The notes under the pieces are model-generated. The model made no database searches. It had not been told where the DNA came from and saw only the letters and a list, made by a program, of their open reading frames with translations. The position numbers and the translations under genes are program-made. Of a stretch of DNA of 64,000 bases, positions 53,801 to 62,302 are shown piece after piece (the stretch's first letter is position 1; each line of letters begins with the position of its first letter). Origin of the DNA: Bradyrhizobium sp. CB1717 (GTDB lineage: Bacteria; Pseudomonadota; Alphaproteobacteria; Rhizobiales; Xanthobacteraceae); contig NZ_CP121666.1 in the NCBI RefSeq assembly GCF_029714325.1, positions 2,046,001 through 2,110,000 of the forward strand, read 5' to 3'.

Positions 53801-54049
53801 TCCAAAGAGCAGAACCAGCAATTCCTGATCATTGGCGAACTCGACACGGCATCGGGCTTCAACCACACCGCCATCCACACCCCGTCGCTCTGGAATTTCG
53901 GCCCGACCGCGTTCGGTGGTGCGATCGCGATCCCGCAGGGATGGGCTGCGAACGGACACGGCTGGCGCACCCGCGGGCCGACCGCGTTCTTCCTGCAATA
54001 CCTGCCCGAAACCCGCTCGCAGGGTGAGCCGCGTACCGAGCTGAAATAG
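53801..54049 (+). pseudogene. start-less C-terminal coding remnant
   Basis: From 53801 to the TAG at 54047 an 82-codon frame (frame of 53801) runs with strong GC third positions and a protein-like sequence: FLIIGELDTASGFNHTAIHT, then PSLWNFGPTAFGGAIAIPQG and FFLQYLPETRSQGEPRTELK. There is no ATG, GTG or TTG in it, and a TAG lies 12 bases upstream at 53789-53791, so it cannot be translated as it stands. It is probably the 3' end of a gene whose front was deleted. The family was not recognised; a glycan-linked role is suggested only by position between the sugar transferase and the ExoP cluster. Confidence 0.6.
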
Positions 54050-54051
54050 GT

Positions 54052-54852
54052 CTAGCGGCTCACACGAAAGCCGTCGCCGTCGGCTGGATAGCAGCGGTGA
54101 CGTATCCGCAGTCCCTTCTCCGCGACGAAATGCGAGAACAGGTCGCGATCGGCTTCGGGGGCCGTGCAAGTGCGGTCGAGCAGCGCAATCCGCGCCTCCG
54201 TCCCTGCCGCCTGATAGAGCGTGGCGGCGCTGGGGAACAGGCGGGCCTGGAAGATGTCGGCGAAGTCCTGGGTGGCGTAATCTTTGAGCGCGGGCGAGGC
54301 CGCGTGGAAGACGCGAAGCGCCAGCGGGGCGCGGATGAGCTGGAGCCAGGCCTCGTGCGGCGCGAAGCGATAGGACAGGTCGAGCAGCTCCGCCGTTCGC
54401 GGTCCAAAGCCCACCTGGCGAATTTCGGCCCAGTAGCTGCCGAACCAGCCCAGCGCTTCGGTCGGTGCGCACGCCAGCAAGGCCCGGCTCGTGGACGCGA
54501 CCGCGTCGGTGTCGACGTCGATCTGTTTCGGGTTGCCTGTGCGCGCGGATTCGTCGGCGATCGCGAGCTGCAGCAGCAGCAGTTCGCGCAGCGTCTTGGC
54601 GCTGCATAACCGGCGCGCGGACGGCAGATTGTCCGCGACGATCCATCTCAACCGATCGACATCATAGCGCTCGCCGCGCGCGACGCGGCCTGCGATTTGC
54701 GGAACCGCGGGATTGGTCACATCGGGGACGACGGCAGCAATCCAGACCAGCGTGACCGCAGCGAGTGCGACGGTCGAGCCGCGCAGAAGCCAGCGAAACG
54801 CCCGTTCTCCCGCCTGCGCTGCCGGTTCGGTGGCGCTAGGCTCCCTCGACAT
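54052..54852 (-). CDS. membrane-anchored hypothetical protein of the EPS locus
   Basis: 266 residues. A single N-terminal transmembrane helix (LRGSTVALAAVTLVWIAAVV) is followed by a large helical periplasmic-type domain with repeated cysteines (ARRLCSAKT, LLACAPTEAL, LDRTCTAPE) and FAPHEAWLQLIRAPLALRVF. The start overlaps the 3' end of the ExoP gene by 17 bases, so the two are co-transcribed. No known family was recognised, but the pairing with a polysaccharide co-polymerase makes an assembly or export role plausible. Confidence 0.7.
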   Translation of the reverse strand: MSREPSATEPAAQAGERAFRWLLRGSTVALAAVTLVWIAAVVPDVTNPAVPQIAGRVARGERYDVDRLRWIVADNLPSARRLCSAKTLRELLLLQLAIADESARTGNPKQIDVDTDAVASTSRALLACAPTEALGWFGSYWAEIRQVGFGPRTAELLDLSYRFAPHEAWLQLIRAPLALRVFHAASPALKDYATQDFADIFQARLFPSAATLYQAAGTEARIALLDRTCTAPEADRDLFSHFVAEKGLRIRHRCYPADGDGFRVSR

Positions 54853-57046
54853 AATAGCTGTTGTAGTGCGAGCCTTTGTACGCCTCGATCCGCTTCAGCA
54901 TCTTCGGATTGGCGCGGTTGAGCACGGCGCCGAGGAGCTTCTTCTGGATGCCTTCGGAGCTCGCCATCGACTCCTGCAGCGCGTTGCGGCTCGTGCGGCC
55001 CCACTCGATGACGTAGACCATGGCGTCGACGAGATGGCTGACCGCCTTCGCGTCGGTCACCGGCATCACCGGCGCCAGATCGATGACGATGTACTCATAC
55101 TCCTCGCGCACCACCGCGAGCAGGTCGGCCATTGCCTTGGAGGCGATCACGTCCGCCGAATTGACCATGCGCGATGCGACCACGGAGGGCAGGAAGTCGA
55201 GCCCGCTCTCCTTGCTGCGCTGGATGTGATAGCCGAACGAGCGCGGATCCTTGAGGGCCTCGACGAGGCCGGTCTTGGAATGGGGGGCCAGCGCCCGCGT
55301 CAGCGAGCGCGTATGGAGGTCGCCGTCGATAAGCAGCGTGCGGTGGCCGGTCAACGCGGTCAAATGACCGAAATTGGCGGCGACCGTCGTTTTTCCTTCC
55401 TTCGGCAGGGACGAGAGGATGCCGATCACCTTGACCTCGCGCGAGAGCCGCGCGACGTCGATCGACACCTTGATGTTTCGTAGCGTCTCGGCAAATCGTG
55501 AGAACGGGTGCTCGACGACGTAACTGGATACGTTCGCTTCCGGATGGTCCGCCGACGTTCTTGCCGGACGAATGTCGGGGAGGACACCGAGGCATTTCAC
55601 CCCGAGCTGGTCCTCGACGTCGCTCGGAGAGCGCAGCACGTCGCTCATCAGCTCCTTCGTGAAGGCGGCACCGAAGCCGAAGCAGAGGCCACCGAGGAGG
55701 CCGCCGGCCAGCGCCAGCAGCGTCTTGGGCGAACTCTTCTTGTCCGGCTTGACCGCCGTGCTGATGATGCGGGCTTCACTGATCGGGAAGCTCTGATTCT
55801 GCGTCGCGTTCTGGAGCTTTTCGAGGAAGTTGTTGTAGAGGTTGCGATAGGTGTCCGCCGCGCTCTCGAGGTCGCGCAGCTTGACCTGGGCCTGGCTGGT
55901 GCTGCTGGCCTGGGACACCAGATTCTTGAGATTTTCGTCCAGCGACGTCTCGCGGCTCTTGGCAATCTCGTATTCGCTGCGATAGGCGTCCGCGATGCGG
56001 CGGACTTCGTCCGCGATCGCCTTGCGCAACTCTTCCATGCGGTTGGACAGGTTGATGGCAGCCTGGTGCGTCTTGCCGTAACGGCTCGACCAGTCGGCGT
56101 ACTGGGCCGCGAGGTCGAGATATTGGGCGCGAAGTCGCGTGATGACGGTGTTGTTGAGGGCGTCCGTGACCGTCGGCTGGACCAGATCCTTGTCGAGCAG
56201 CGCCTCGATCCGGTCAAGGCGAGCCTTGGCTTCTGCCGTTGCCGCGCGCGCAGTGACGAGCTGCGAGTTGGCGTCGGCGAGCTGTTGCTCGCTCATCAGG
56301 CCGCGGCTGGTGCCGACAATGTTGTTCTCAGCTTTGAAGGTCTGCACGGCGCGGTCGCTGGCCGTCGCCTGCTCGCGCAGCTCGGCGCTGCGCTGCTGAA
56401 GCCATTCGCCGGCGCGCTTGGTCGACTGATACTTCGCCTCCAGGGCACCCACGATATAGGCGTCCGCGATCGCGTTGGCGATCTTCGCAGCCTTGTTCGG
56501 ATCGATCGAGCGGTAATTCATGGAGAGAACATAGGTCGTCAGCACGCGCTCGACCTTGAGATTCTTCTGGAGCAGCTCGACCGCGCCCCGCTCGACCCGC
56601 TCCTTGCTGGGAGGGCCGTCCGATCCGAACAGCCCGATGACCTTGCCGATGACCAGCGGAATCAATCCGGGCTCCGAGCCGTTGAACTCCGCGTCTTCGG
56701 TAAGCTTCAAGCGCCGGACGATCGACAGCAGCAAGTCGTCGGACTGGAGAATCTCGACCTGACTGTCGACGAAACCCGGGTCGATCAGCGCATTCGCCGT
56801 TCCGCTGTCCTTATCCAGCACCTGGGTCTGACGCGTGTCCATCAGGATACGCGCATTCGCCGTGTACATCGGCGTCGCGGCGATAAGGTAGACGAGAACG
56901 AGTGCGAGCGCGCCGGCCACGACGGCCGCGATCAGCGGCCACTGGCGTCGCACGATGTCCAGAGCGCGCTCGGCGCTGAGCGTCGTGCCACCGACCTCGA
57001 TGGCATATCTCGGGCGGTGCGGAAACTGATCTCGTGGCTGAAACAT
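54836..57046 (-). CDS. exoP: ExoP/Wzc-type polysaccharide co-polymerase with tyrosine-kinase domain
   Basis: 736 residues. The N-terminal Wzz domain has a first transmembrane helix (VVAGALALVLVYLIAATPMY), long coiled coils (about 190-400), and a second helix near 430. The C-terminal BY-kinase has Walker A SSLPKEGKTTVAANF, A-prime LLIDGDL, and Walker B YIVIDLAPV. The last 15 residues (SHYNSYYVEGA) hold only a few tyrosines. It sets chain length and helps drive exopolysaccharide export. I chose the ATG at 57046; a longer frame to 57118 overlaps the upstream gene. The gene is followed by an overlapping membrane protein. Confidence 0.92.
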   Translation of the reverse strand: MFQPRDQFPHRPRYAIEVGGTTLSAERALDIVRRQWPLIAAVVAGALALVLVYLIAATPMYTANARILMDTRQTQVLDKDSGTANALIDPGFVDSQVEILQSDDLLLSIVRRLKLTEDAEFNGSEPGLIPLVIGKVIGLFGSDGPPSKERVERGAVELLQKNLKVERVLTTYVLSMNYRSIDPNKAAKIANAIADAYIVGALEAKYQSTKRAGEWLQQRSAELREQATASDRAVQTFKAENNIVGTSRGLMSEQQLADANSQLVTARAATAEAKARLDRIEALLDKDLVQPTVTDALNNTVITRLRAQYLDLAAQYADWSSRYGKTHQAAINLSNRMEELRKAIADEVRRIADAYRSEYEIAKSRETSLDENLKNLVSQASSTSQAQVKLRDLESAADTYRNLYNNFLEKLQNATQNQSFPISEARIISTAVKPDKKSSPKTLLALAGGLLGGLCFGFGAAFTKELMSDVLRSPSDVEDQLGVKCLGVLPDIRPARTSADHPEANVSSYVVEHPFSRFAETLRNIKVSIDVARLSREVKVIGILSSLPKEGKTTVAANFGHLTALTGHRTLLIDGDLHTRSLTRALAPHSKTGLVEALKDPRSFGYHIQRSKESGLDFLPSVVASRMVNSADVIASKAMADLLAVVREEYEYIVIDLAPVMPVTDAKAVSHLVDAMVYVIEWGRTSRNALQESMASSEGIQKKLLGAVLNRANPKMLKRIEAYKGSHYNSYYVEGA

Positions 57047-57066
57047 TTCTGGAAATCTTGAGGTTG

Positions 57067-57654
57067 TCACTCGGGAAGGGGGACGGGTTTGAACGGATCG
57101 GCGAGTTCGGTCTTCCATTCACCCGACATCAGACCGGCGCTCGAGCTTGAGCCTGCCGGCACTGCAGGTGGAGCGGGGCTGCCCGGCGCGGGCGCCGTCG
57201 CCGCATCCTGGTCCCCGAAATATCCCTTGAGCACGGCGCCGTCGTGCAGCTTGGCGACGAACTCGCTGATCCTGCGTGCGACGTCGGGCTTGGTGGACAC
57301 GCAACGGTCTTCAGCACGATGAAGCCCGGCGCCGATGGCAATGCGATCGGCCTGGCTGGCCTCGCGCAGCATCGCACGAACCGAATCGAGTGCAGCGATA
57401 TCCGTCACCAGCACCCCGGTCAGCCGGCCCGTCAGCTTGTCTCTGTCGTTCTTTGACGATCGAAGAATGACCGTCGGGTCCGCGATGAAGGCGCTGACTG
57501 CGGCCGGAGGGGCGCGCTCGGCGCGGTCGACGCATTGAGCCTGCACCGGCGTTGCGAAGCTCGCGCACAGTGCAACGACGAGGGCTGCAGCGATCCGTGA
57601 GGCCACAGCATGGCCACGCAACAAGCTATCGAGTTTGAGGAGGATCGCGCTCAT
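57067..57654 (-). CDS. exported protein of unknown family, paralogue of 58785-59444
   Basis: 195 residues. A signal peptide (SRIAAALVVALCASFATPVQA) is followed by a 78-residue segment beginning FIADPTVILRSS and including ASQADRIAIGAGLHRAEDRC and KPDVARRISEFV. The same segment order, cysteine and IGAGL core occur in the protein at 58785. The remaining C-terminus is Pro/Ala/Ser-rich. It immediately precedes exoP (20 bases). Function unknown; position suggests a periplasmic partner of polysaccharide assembly. Confidence 0.72.
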   Translation of the reverse strand: MSAILLKLDSLLRGHAVASRIAAALVVALCASFATPVQAQCVDRAERAPPAAVSAFIADPTVILRSSKNDRDKLTGRLTGVLVTDIAALDSVRAMLREASQADRIAIGAGLHRAEDRCVSTKPDVARRISEFVAKLHDGAVLKGYFGDQDAATAPAPGSPAPPAVPAGSSSSAGLMSGEWKTELADPFKPVPLPE

Positions 57655-57983
57655 ATCTCGTTGCGAAGGATTGATGGCAGTGTGGGGGATTTAGGCCGTA
57701 GGTCCTTGATGGCCCAAAACTATGTCAAATTCTTGTGCGGCGCAAAATATAAACCAGCGCGGACCGAATTGCCATCCTTGCCACCGCAATTCAACATGAA
57801 CGAAGCTTGTGCTGCGATCGGGCAGATTCAGCGACATGTTTGCACATGTCCGCATGCGTGAAGCACGATTCTTAGGCAAACACCACTACCCACGACAAAG
57901 GCGCGAGGGACGGTCCATCGACCATCTCCTCGCGCCTGCCGGAACTTGTGACTGAGAGGCGGGTAGACTGAAACGTCGTGCGG
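57655..57983. other. intergenic region with a dyad
   Basis: 329 bases with no supportable gene. gacatg-tttgca-catgtc (57833-57850) is a symmetric dyad about 180 bases upstream of the start at 57654 and could be an operator for it. The right part (57900-57936) holds a separate hairpin that looks like the terminator of the gene ending at 57984. An open frame reading rightward across this region has no recognised features. Confidence 0.45.
57900..57936 (-). terminator. candidate terminator of the protease gene
   Basis: ggcgcgagg (57900-57908) and cctcgcgcc (57928-57936) form a perfect nine-base-pair stem with a 19-base loop. On the minus strand the stem is followed by ttt. It lies 47 bases downstream of the stop of the minus-strand gene at 57984. 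Confidence 0.55.
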
Positions 57984-58625
57984 TTATTGGACGGTCCGCA
58001 GCATCGCGAGACGGGTGGCGCGAAGGCGCTCGCCATGCTCGCCGATCGCGACCCAGAACCGCGGATTGCCGGCGGACTGCATCGAGATCCACTCGTATTC
58101 CGCCGCATTCCAGGGGCGCACCGAAGCGGACAGATTGTCCAGGACTAAGTCGCCGTCGGCGAGCCGCGCGACCAGCACGAGATGGCCCTGGCCGCCATTT
58201 GTTAGCACAACTGCAAGTCGCAGCGCCGAGCTCGGCCAGCCCATCTCGATGAGCTGATGACGCTTGGTGACGGCGTAGTCGTTGCAGTCGCCGGCGGACG
58301 GCGCAATCGTCCAGCGTGCCACCATCGGATTGGTCGATTTCTGCATCGGCGTGATCGACGCGTTGACCGCGCTGTTCACCTCGCGCAGCGTGTTCATGGC
58401 CCGCTCGCCCGAGGGCAGGGTCCGCTCTGCGGCGTCGGCGGCGCATTCGCTGCCGTTGTTCATGCAGAACTTGACGAACTGCAGCGGCGCGAGCGCATTG
58501 TCGTACTCGCGGATGAACGCACCCTTCGCCTGACTGAGCGAACTGTCGTTCACGATTTCGGCCTTGGCGGCGGCACCGGTCGACGCGATCCCGATCGCGA
58601 CCAGCGATTTGATGATCCAGCTCAT
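57984..58625 (-). CDS. bacterial transglutaminase-like cysteine protease (BTLCP)
   Basis: 213 residues. A signal peptide (MSWIIKSLVAIGIASTGAAA) is followed by a transglutaminase-like cysteine protease domain with the triad Cys in AGDCNDYAVTKR, His in GQGHLVLVAR and Asp in GDLVLDNLSA. This is the DUF920/LapG-like family, whose best-known member cleaves an adhesin in response to c-di-GMP; the LapD partner is not visible here. It lies in the exopolysaccharide locus between two exported paralogues, so a role in trimming a surface protein is plausible. Confidence 0.85.
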   Translation of the reverse strand: MSWIIKSLVAIGIASTGAAAKAEIVNDSSLSQAKGAFIREYDNALAPLQFVKFCMNNGSECAADAAERTLPSGERAMNTLREVNSAVNASITPMQKSTNPMVARWTIAPSAGDCNDYAVTKRHQLIEMGWPSSALRLAVVLTNGGQGHLVLVARLADGDLVLDNLSASVRPWNAAEYEWISMQSAGNPRFWVAIGEHGERLRATRLAMLRTVQ

Positions 58626-58720
58626 GACATCCCCGTCTCGTCTTTTCTTGTTGACGCTACGGGTATCTCACAAACGATTTGAACTTTGGTTCCGCGGAAA
58701 TTTACAATTGTAGCGAAATC

Positions 58721-58740
58721 GGCCGGTCGCTGGACCGGCC
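58721..58740 (-). terminator. hairpin downstream of the 58785 gene
   Basis: ggccggtc (58721-58728) and gaccggcc (58733-58740) form a perfect eight-base-pair stem around gctg. Downstream on the minus strand is gatttcg. It lies 45 bases after the stop of the gene at 58785 and ahead of the protease gene, so it probably ends that message. Confidence 0.6.
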
Positions 58741-58784
58741 GGAGCGGGGTGGTTAATGCGCTGCCAACGCAGCGCTGCCCGTCA

Positions 58785-59444
58785 TCAGCGCGACGGGCTC
58801 ACCGAGGTCAGAACCGAAGTCGTCAGAATCGAAGTCGTCGTCGCCGCGAACAGGGTCTGCGACGCCGCGCCGGGGCCGGCTTGATTCAGGGCCGTGAGCG
58901 TCGTCGAGCTTGCCGCGCCAGCGCGGGCTTCCGCAGCGGTCGCGCCCGGGCCGCCTCCGGCCGTCGTCTCGCCGGTCGGATCGGCGCCGTTCGTCGCTTC
59001 GGTCGGGATATCGCCGGTGATGCTGGTGAATGACGTGATGAGGTCGGGATTTTCTGTCCTGAGGACCGCTTCCTGGATCAACTGGGCAACCTGAGGCTGC
59101 GACAGGACGCAGGTTGAGGCGGCAGTGCCGAGGCCGGCGCCGATGGCGCGGCTTTGATCCGCGCTGCTGGCCTTCGCCAGGGAGACAATGCCCTCGACGG
59201 TCTCGGGGCGGGCGGTCAGGAGGTCGCGAACAGCCGATGCGAGGCCGCCTTGTCCGTCCTTGAACTGGTCGAGCAAGCCGCTCGGATTGGCGAGAAAGTC
59301 GGTCGCACGTTCCGCTGAAACGATCCCGGTGTTGGCAACGCAGCCCGAGCTGACACCCGTTGCGCCGAATGCCGCCGACGTTCCGGCGAACATCGCCAGT
59401 GCTCCGACGATCGCGCCAAAGCGCCTATCAAAATTCCAAATCAT
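58785..59444 (-). CDS. exported protein, paralogue of 57067-57654
   Basis: 219 residues. A signal peptide (FGAIVGALAMFAGTSAAFGA) is followed by a 78-residue segment beginning FLANPSGLLDQF and including SSADQSRAIGAGLGTAASTC and QPQVAQLIQEAV, which aligns with the protein at 57067 and shares its IGAGL core and cysteine. A Thr/Gly/Ala-rich tail follows (SSTTLTALNQAGPGAA). The start ATG at 59444 has a gggcaggg ribosome binding site. It is 23 bases from the O-antigen ligase-like gene, which suggests co-transcription. Function unknown. Confidence 0.72.
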   Translation of the reverse strand: MIWNFDRRFGAIVGALAMFAGTSAAFGATGVSSGCVANTGIVSAERATDFLANPSGLLDQFKDGQGGLASAVRDLLTARPETVEGIVSLAKASSADQSRAIGAGLGTAASTCVLSQPQVAQLIQEAVLRTENPDLITSFTSITGDIPTEATNGADPTGETTAGGGPGATAAEARAGAASSTTLTALNQAGPGAASQTLFAATTTSILTTSVLTSVSPSR

Positions 59445-59467
59445 TGCCCTGCCCAATTCCAATATTT

Positions 59468-60862
59468 TCAGTTTAACTCGATTTGCACCAACTTGCCACG
59501 TTCTTTTCGAAATTGTGACGGTAGCGATTGCGCGAGGCCGCATCCGACAACGGCCGCGAAAAACACGCCGTAGCCGGGGATTTGTAGCGAGAAATCGATG
59601 CAGCTATGTGTAACCCCCAACACGGCGACGCTTGCGCCGATAACGGGTATGTAGCGATCACGCTTCCGGCGCAAGCTGCCGGTGAACAAATGGTAAAAGC
59701 ACCAGAGGCTGACGAGCGCGATCACGGCGAAGGCGGGAATGCCCAATTCGACGGCAATTTCCAATGGTGTGCTGTGAGCGCGATCCCAGATGCCGAGACT
59801 GCCGAGTGCTGCGGGCCGAATGGCGGGAAAAACCGCCTCGAAGTTGCCCAGTCCAATGCCAAGCAGCGGGTGATCGGCGATGATTCCCGCCGATGTCTGA
59901 TAGGCGGCAAGCCGCTGAGGATCGATCAGCCCGTATTCGATGATTCGGCCGGCCACGAGGCCGCCGACGAGTTGCAACAGCACCAGCGCCGCCGCCGCCG
60001 AACCTCCGATGACCAGCCATTTCCTCGATCTGCCGAGCTCGAGAGGAATGAGATAAAGGACGATGGCGAGCGCGAACGCACCGACCGACAGCAGCAGGCC
60101 CGCCCGTGATCCAGTCATGGCGAGCGCGATCGTGCAGATCGCGAAGCCTGCGCCGAGCGCTATCGGCGCGGAAAGGACCTCTTCCAGCCGCGATCGCCAG
60201 TTCGGTTGCGCTGGCGCGCCGCCTTCCTGACGGTGCATGCTGCGCAGAAGCGGCACCAGAAACAGCAGAGCGCAGGTGCCCCAGAACGTCGCCGCCGTAT
60301 TTCGGTTGACGAACGTTCCCGTGGCAAAGCCCAGATAGGCGTCCTTCTGCCTGAACAGGACCATGTCAGGCGCGATCAGCTCGGCGAGAATTCCATAGAG
60401 TGCATACAGGCAGCCCGCCCACGCCAGTATGCGTAGCAGCGAGCGCGCGGCTCCCGCATCGCTTGCAAGAATGATTGCGCGGGTGAAGGCGAGCGACAGC
60501 AGCAGGACCGAACCAAACGCCAGCCACGGACCGCGCGCGGTCGCGGAGAGGCGGTCCGGCAATGCGATGCCGAACAGTCGTCGTGGCAGTTCCCAGATGA
60601 CTGCCGATTGTGCAGCAGGGGCGCTCCACATTTGTAACGCGATCATGACGCCCACTGTTGTGACGGCGATTGCCACCGGAATCAGCAGCATGGCATTGCG
60701 ACGGCTCACGACGGAGAGATCAGCCGTCAACAGGCTGCAAACGAGCAGAAAATTCCAGAAGCAAATCCACACGAGGTCGAGGGATCCGAGCGGAAGTGGC
60801 GCCAGCACAAACACGGCTGTGGCGAAAAATCGCGATATCGCGCCCAAAGGCCCCTCTGTCAT
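59468..60862 (-). CDS. O-antigen ligase/polymerase-like (Wzy_C) membrane protein
   Basis: 464 residues with about 10-12 transmembrane helices. The O-antigen ligase core has TGTFVNRNTAATFWGTCALL, AMTGSRAGLLLSVGAFAL and a large periplasmic loop ending LGIGLGNFEAVFP, then RAHSTPLEIAVELGIPAF, the arginine- and histidine-containing part of the Wzy_C/RfaL family. It polymerises or ligates repeat units of a surface polysaccharide. It stands next to an exported protein, ahead of the acyltransferase genes. Which of the two polymerase-like genes here acts on the main exopolysaccharide is unresolved. Confidence 0.86.
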   Translation of the reverse strand: MTEGPLGAISRFFATAVFVLAPLPLGSLDLVWICFWNFLLVCSLLTADLSVVSRRNAMLLIPVAIAVTTVGVMIALQMWSAPAAQSAVIWELPRRLFGIALPDRLSATARGPWLAFGSVLLLSLAFTRAIILASDAGAARSLLRILAWAGCLYALYGILAELIAPDMVLFRQKDAYLGFATGTFVNRNTAATFWGTCALLFLVPLLRSMHRQEGGAPAQPNWRSRLEEVLSAPIALGAGFAICTIALAMTGSRAGLLLSVGAFALAIVLYLIPLELGRSRKWLVIGGSAAAALVLLQLVGGLVAGRIIEYGLIDPQRLAAYQTSAGIIADHPLLGIGLGNFEAVFPAIRPAALGSLGIWDRAHSTPLEIAVELGIPAFAVIALVSLWCFYHLFTGSLRRKRDRYIPVIGASVAVLGVTHSCIDFSLQIPGYGVFFAAVVGCGLAQSLPSQFRKERGKLVQIELN

Positions 60863-61113
60863 TCAGCTCAGCGCAGACGGAGCTATCAGAACTTCGCGCG
60901 AGATCAAGTTATTGCGCAGCCTGTCACGATTTCAGCACGATCGGCGCGTTTACCATCAATGGATGCAACGGCCGAACATCAAGCGACGATGAGCGCTAAG
61001 CATCTCGATAAATCTCGGTTCAATTTGGGTGTTGCCAGTTGAACCGCAGGTCGAAGAAAGGCATTATGTTGCGACGCAGCATTTTGCTCTAGCTCATTGT
61101 CAGGTGCTCTGCC

Positions 61114-62298
61114 TTGCCGGTTCATAAGCCCAAAGCTCACTACGTGCCGCTCGACAGCGTTCGAGGTATCGCGGCTTTGTGTGTCGTCGTTCACCATTTT
61201 GTCGGCTCGGAGCTGCTGAAGACGATCCTGCCGCATCGGGCGTGGATCGACGTCGCGTTCTTTCATAATTCGTGGCTCTGCGTCGACCTGTTCTTCGTGC
61301 TCAGCGGCATCGTCATTTCGATGAGCTACATGAAGTCGGAATTCGGCGGGTTCGACTTCCGTGACTTCGTCTCGCGGCGTATTGCGCGAATCTATCCGCT
61401 TCACCTCGCGACGTTGCTCGCCTTCCTGTCGTTTCGACTGATGAAGATGGGCCTGGTGGCGATCGGCGTCCTGCACTTCGCGTCACCCGAGATGGTGGTC
61501 AACAACTACGTCTCCTTCGTGGTGAACCTCCTGCTGCTGCAGGCGTCCGGCATCATCGGCTATCTGAGCTGGAACGGGCCGAGCTGGAGCATCAGTGCGG
61601 AGTTCTACACCTACCTCGTCTTCGCAGCCGTCATGCTCGTGGCGCAGGCCGCGAGGAACGTCCGCATGGTCTACGCCCTCTCGATCCTGCTCGTTGTGGG
61701 CAGCCTCGGAATCATCCTGTTCGTGCTGCGGATGGAAACCCTGGACTTTCATTATCAGTTCGGCATCGTTCGTTGCATTCTCAGCTTCTTCCTCGGGGTG
61801 CTGACGGTTCGCGCGGCGGCAATGGTGCGGCCGGACGTGAGCCCTGTGCTTCAGTCGGCCGTGCAGATCGGCGCGGCGGTTACGGCGATCGTGATCATCT
61901 CGGTGGTCGGGTGGCTGCCGGTCATCAGCTTCGTCGCGCCGGTTGTCTTTGCGATCCTGCTCGGGTCGCTGATGGTGTTCCCCGATCGTCCCTTGCCCGA
62001 ACTGCTGACGGCGAAGCCGCTGGTGTGGCTGGGCAAGCGGTCCTATTCGATCTACATGGTCCACGCGCTGGTGCTCGTTCTGCTCGAATATTTTGCGCGC
62101 GGCGTTGGAACGGCCCGTTTCCAGTCGTTGGATGGTCTGCTGCCCGGCCTGCCAGCCTCGGTGCTGCTCGTCGCTTTCGTTGGCGCGGTGCTCGCGCTTT
62201 CGAACCTGACCTACGCCACCATCGAAATGCCGGGGTCGCGGCTGGTTCTCGGGCTGCTCAAGCCCCGTCCAGCCAATTCGCTCGCCGCAGCCGAGTGA
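61114..62298 (+). CDS. acyltransferase-3 family protein, sugar O-acylation
   Basis: 394 residues with about ten transmembrane helices. The acyltransferase-3 family motif is YVPLDSVRGIAALCVVVHHF at the start (catalytic-type His in VVHHFVG), then LFFVLSGIVISMSYMKSEF and WSISAEFYTYLVF. Related proteins such as OafA and ExoZ O-acetylate surface sugars. The start is TTG at 61114, with a weak cagg site; a GTG at 61144 would remove only ten residues. A putative polymerase gene starts four bases after its stop. Confidence 0.86.
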   Translation: MPVHKPKAHYVPLDSVRGIAALCVVVHHFVGSELLKTILPHRAWIDVAFFHNSWLCVDLFFVLSGIVISMSYMKSEFGGFDFRDFVSRRIARIYPLHLATLLAFLSFRLMKMGLVAIGVLHFASPEMVVNNYVSFVVNLLLLQASGIIGYLSWNGPSWSISAEFYTYLVFAAVMLVAQAARNVRMVYALSILLVVGSLGIILFVLRMETLDFHYQFGIVRCILSFFLGVLTVRAAAMVRPDVSPVLQSAVQIGAAVTAIVIISVVGWLPVISFVAPVVFAILLGSLMVFPDRPLPELLTAKPLVWLGKRSYSIYMVHALVLVLLEYFARGVGTARFQSLDGLLPGLPASVLLVAFVGAVLALSNLTYATIEMPGSRLVLGLLKPRPANSLAAAE

Positions 62299-62302
62299 AT
62301 CG

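Noticed and set aside
57610..57861. 83-codon plus-strand frame in the intergenic region before exoP
   Set aside because: Poor codon use, no recognised motif, and it overlaps the 5' end of a minus-strand gene and a dyad.
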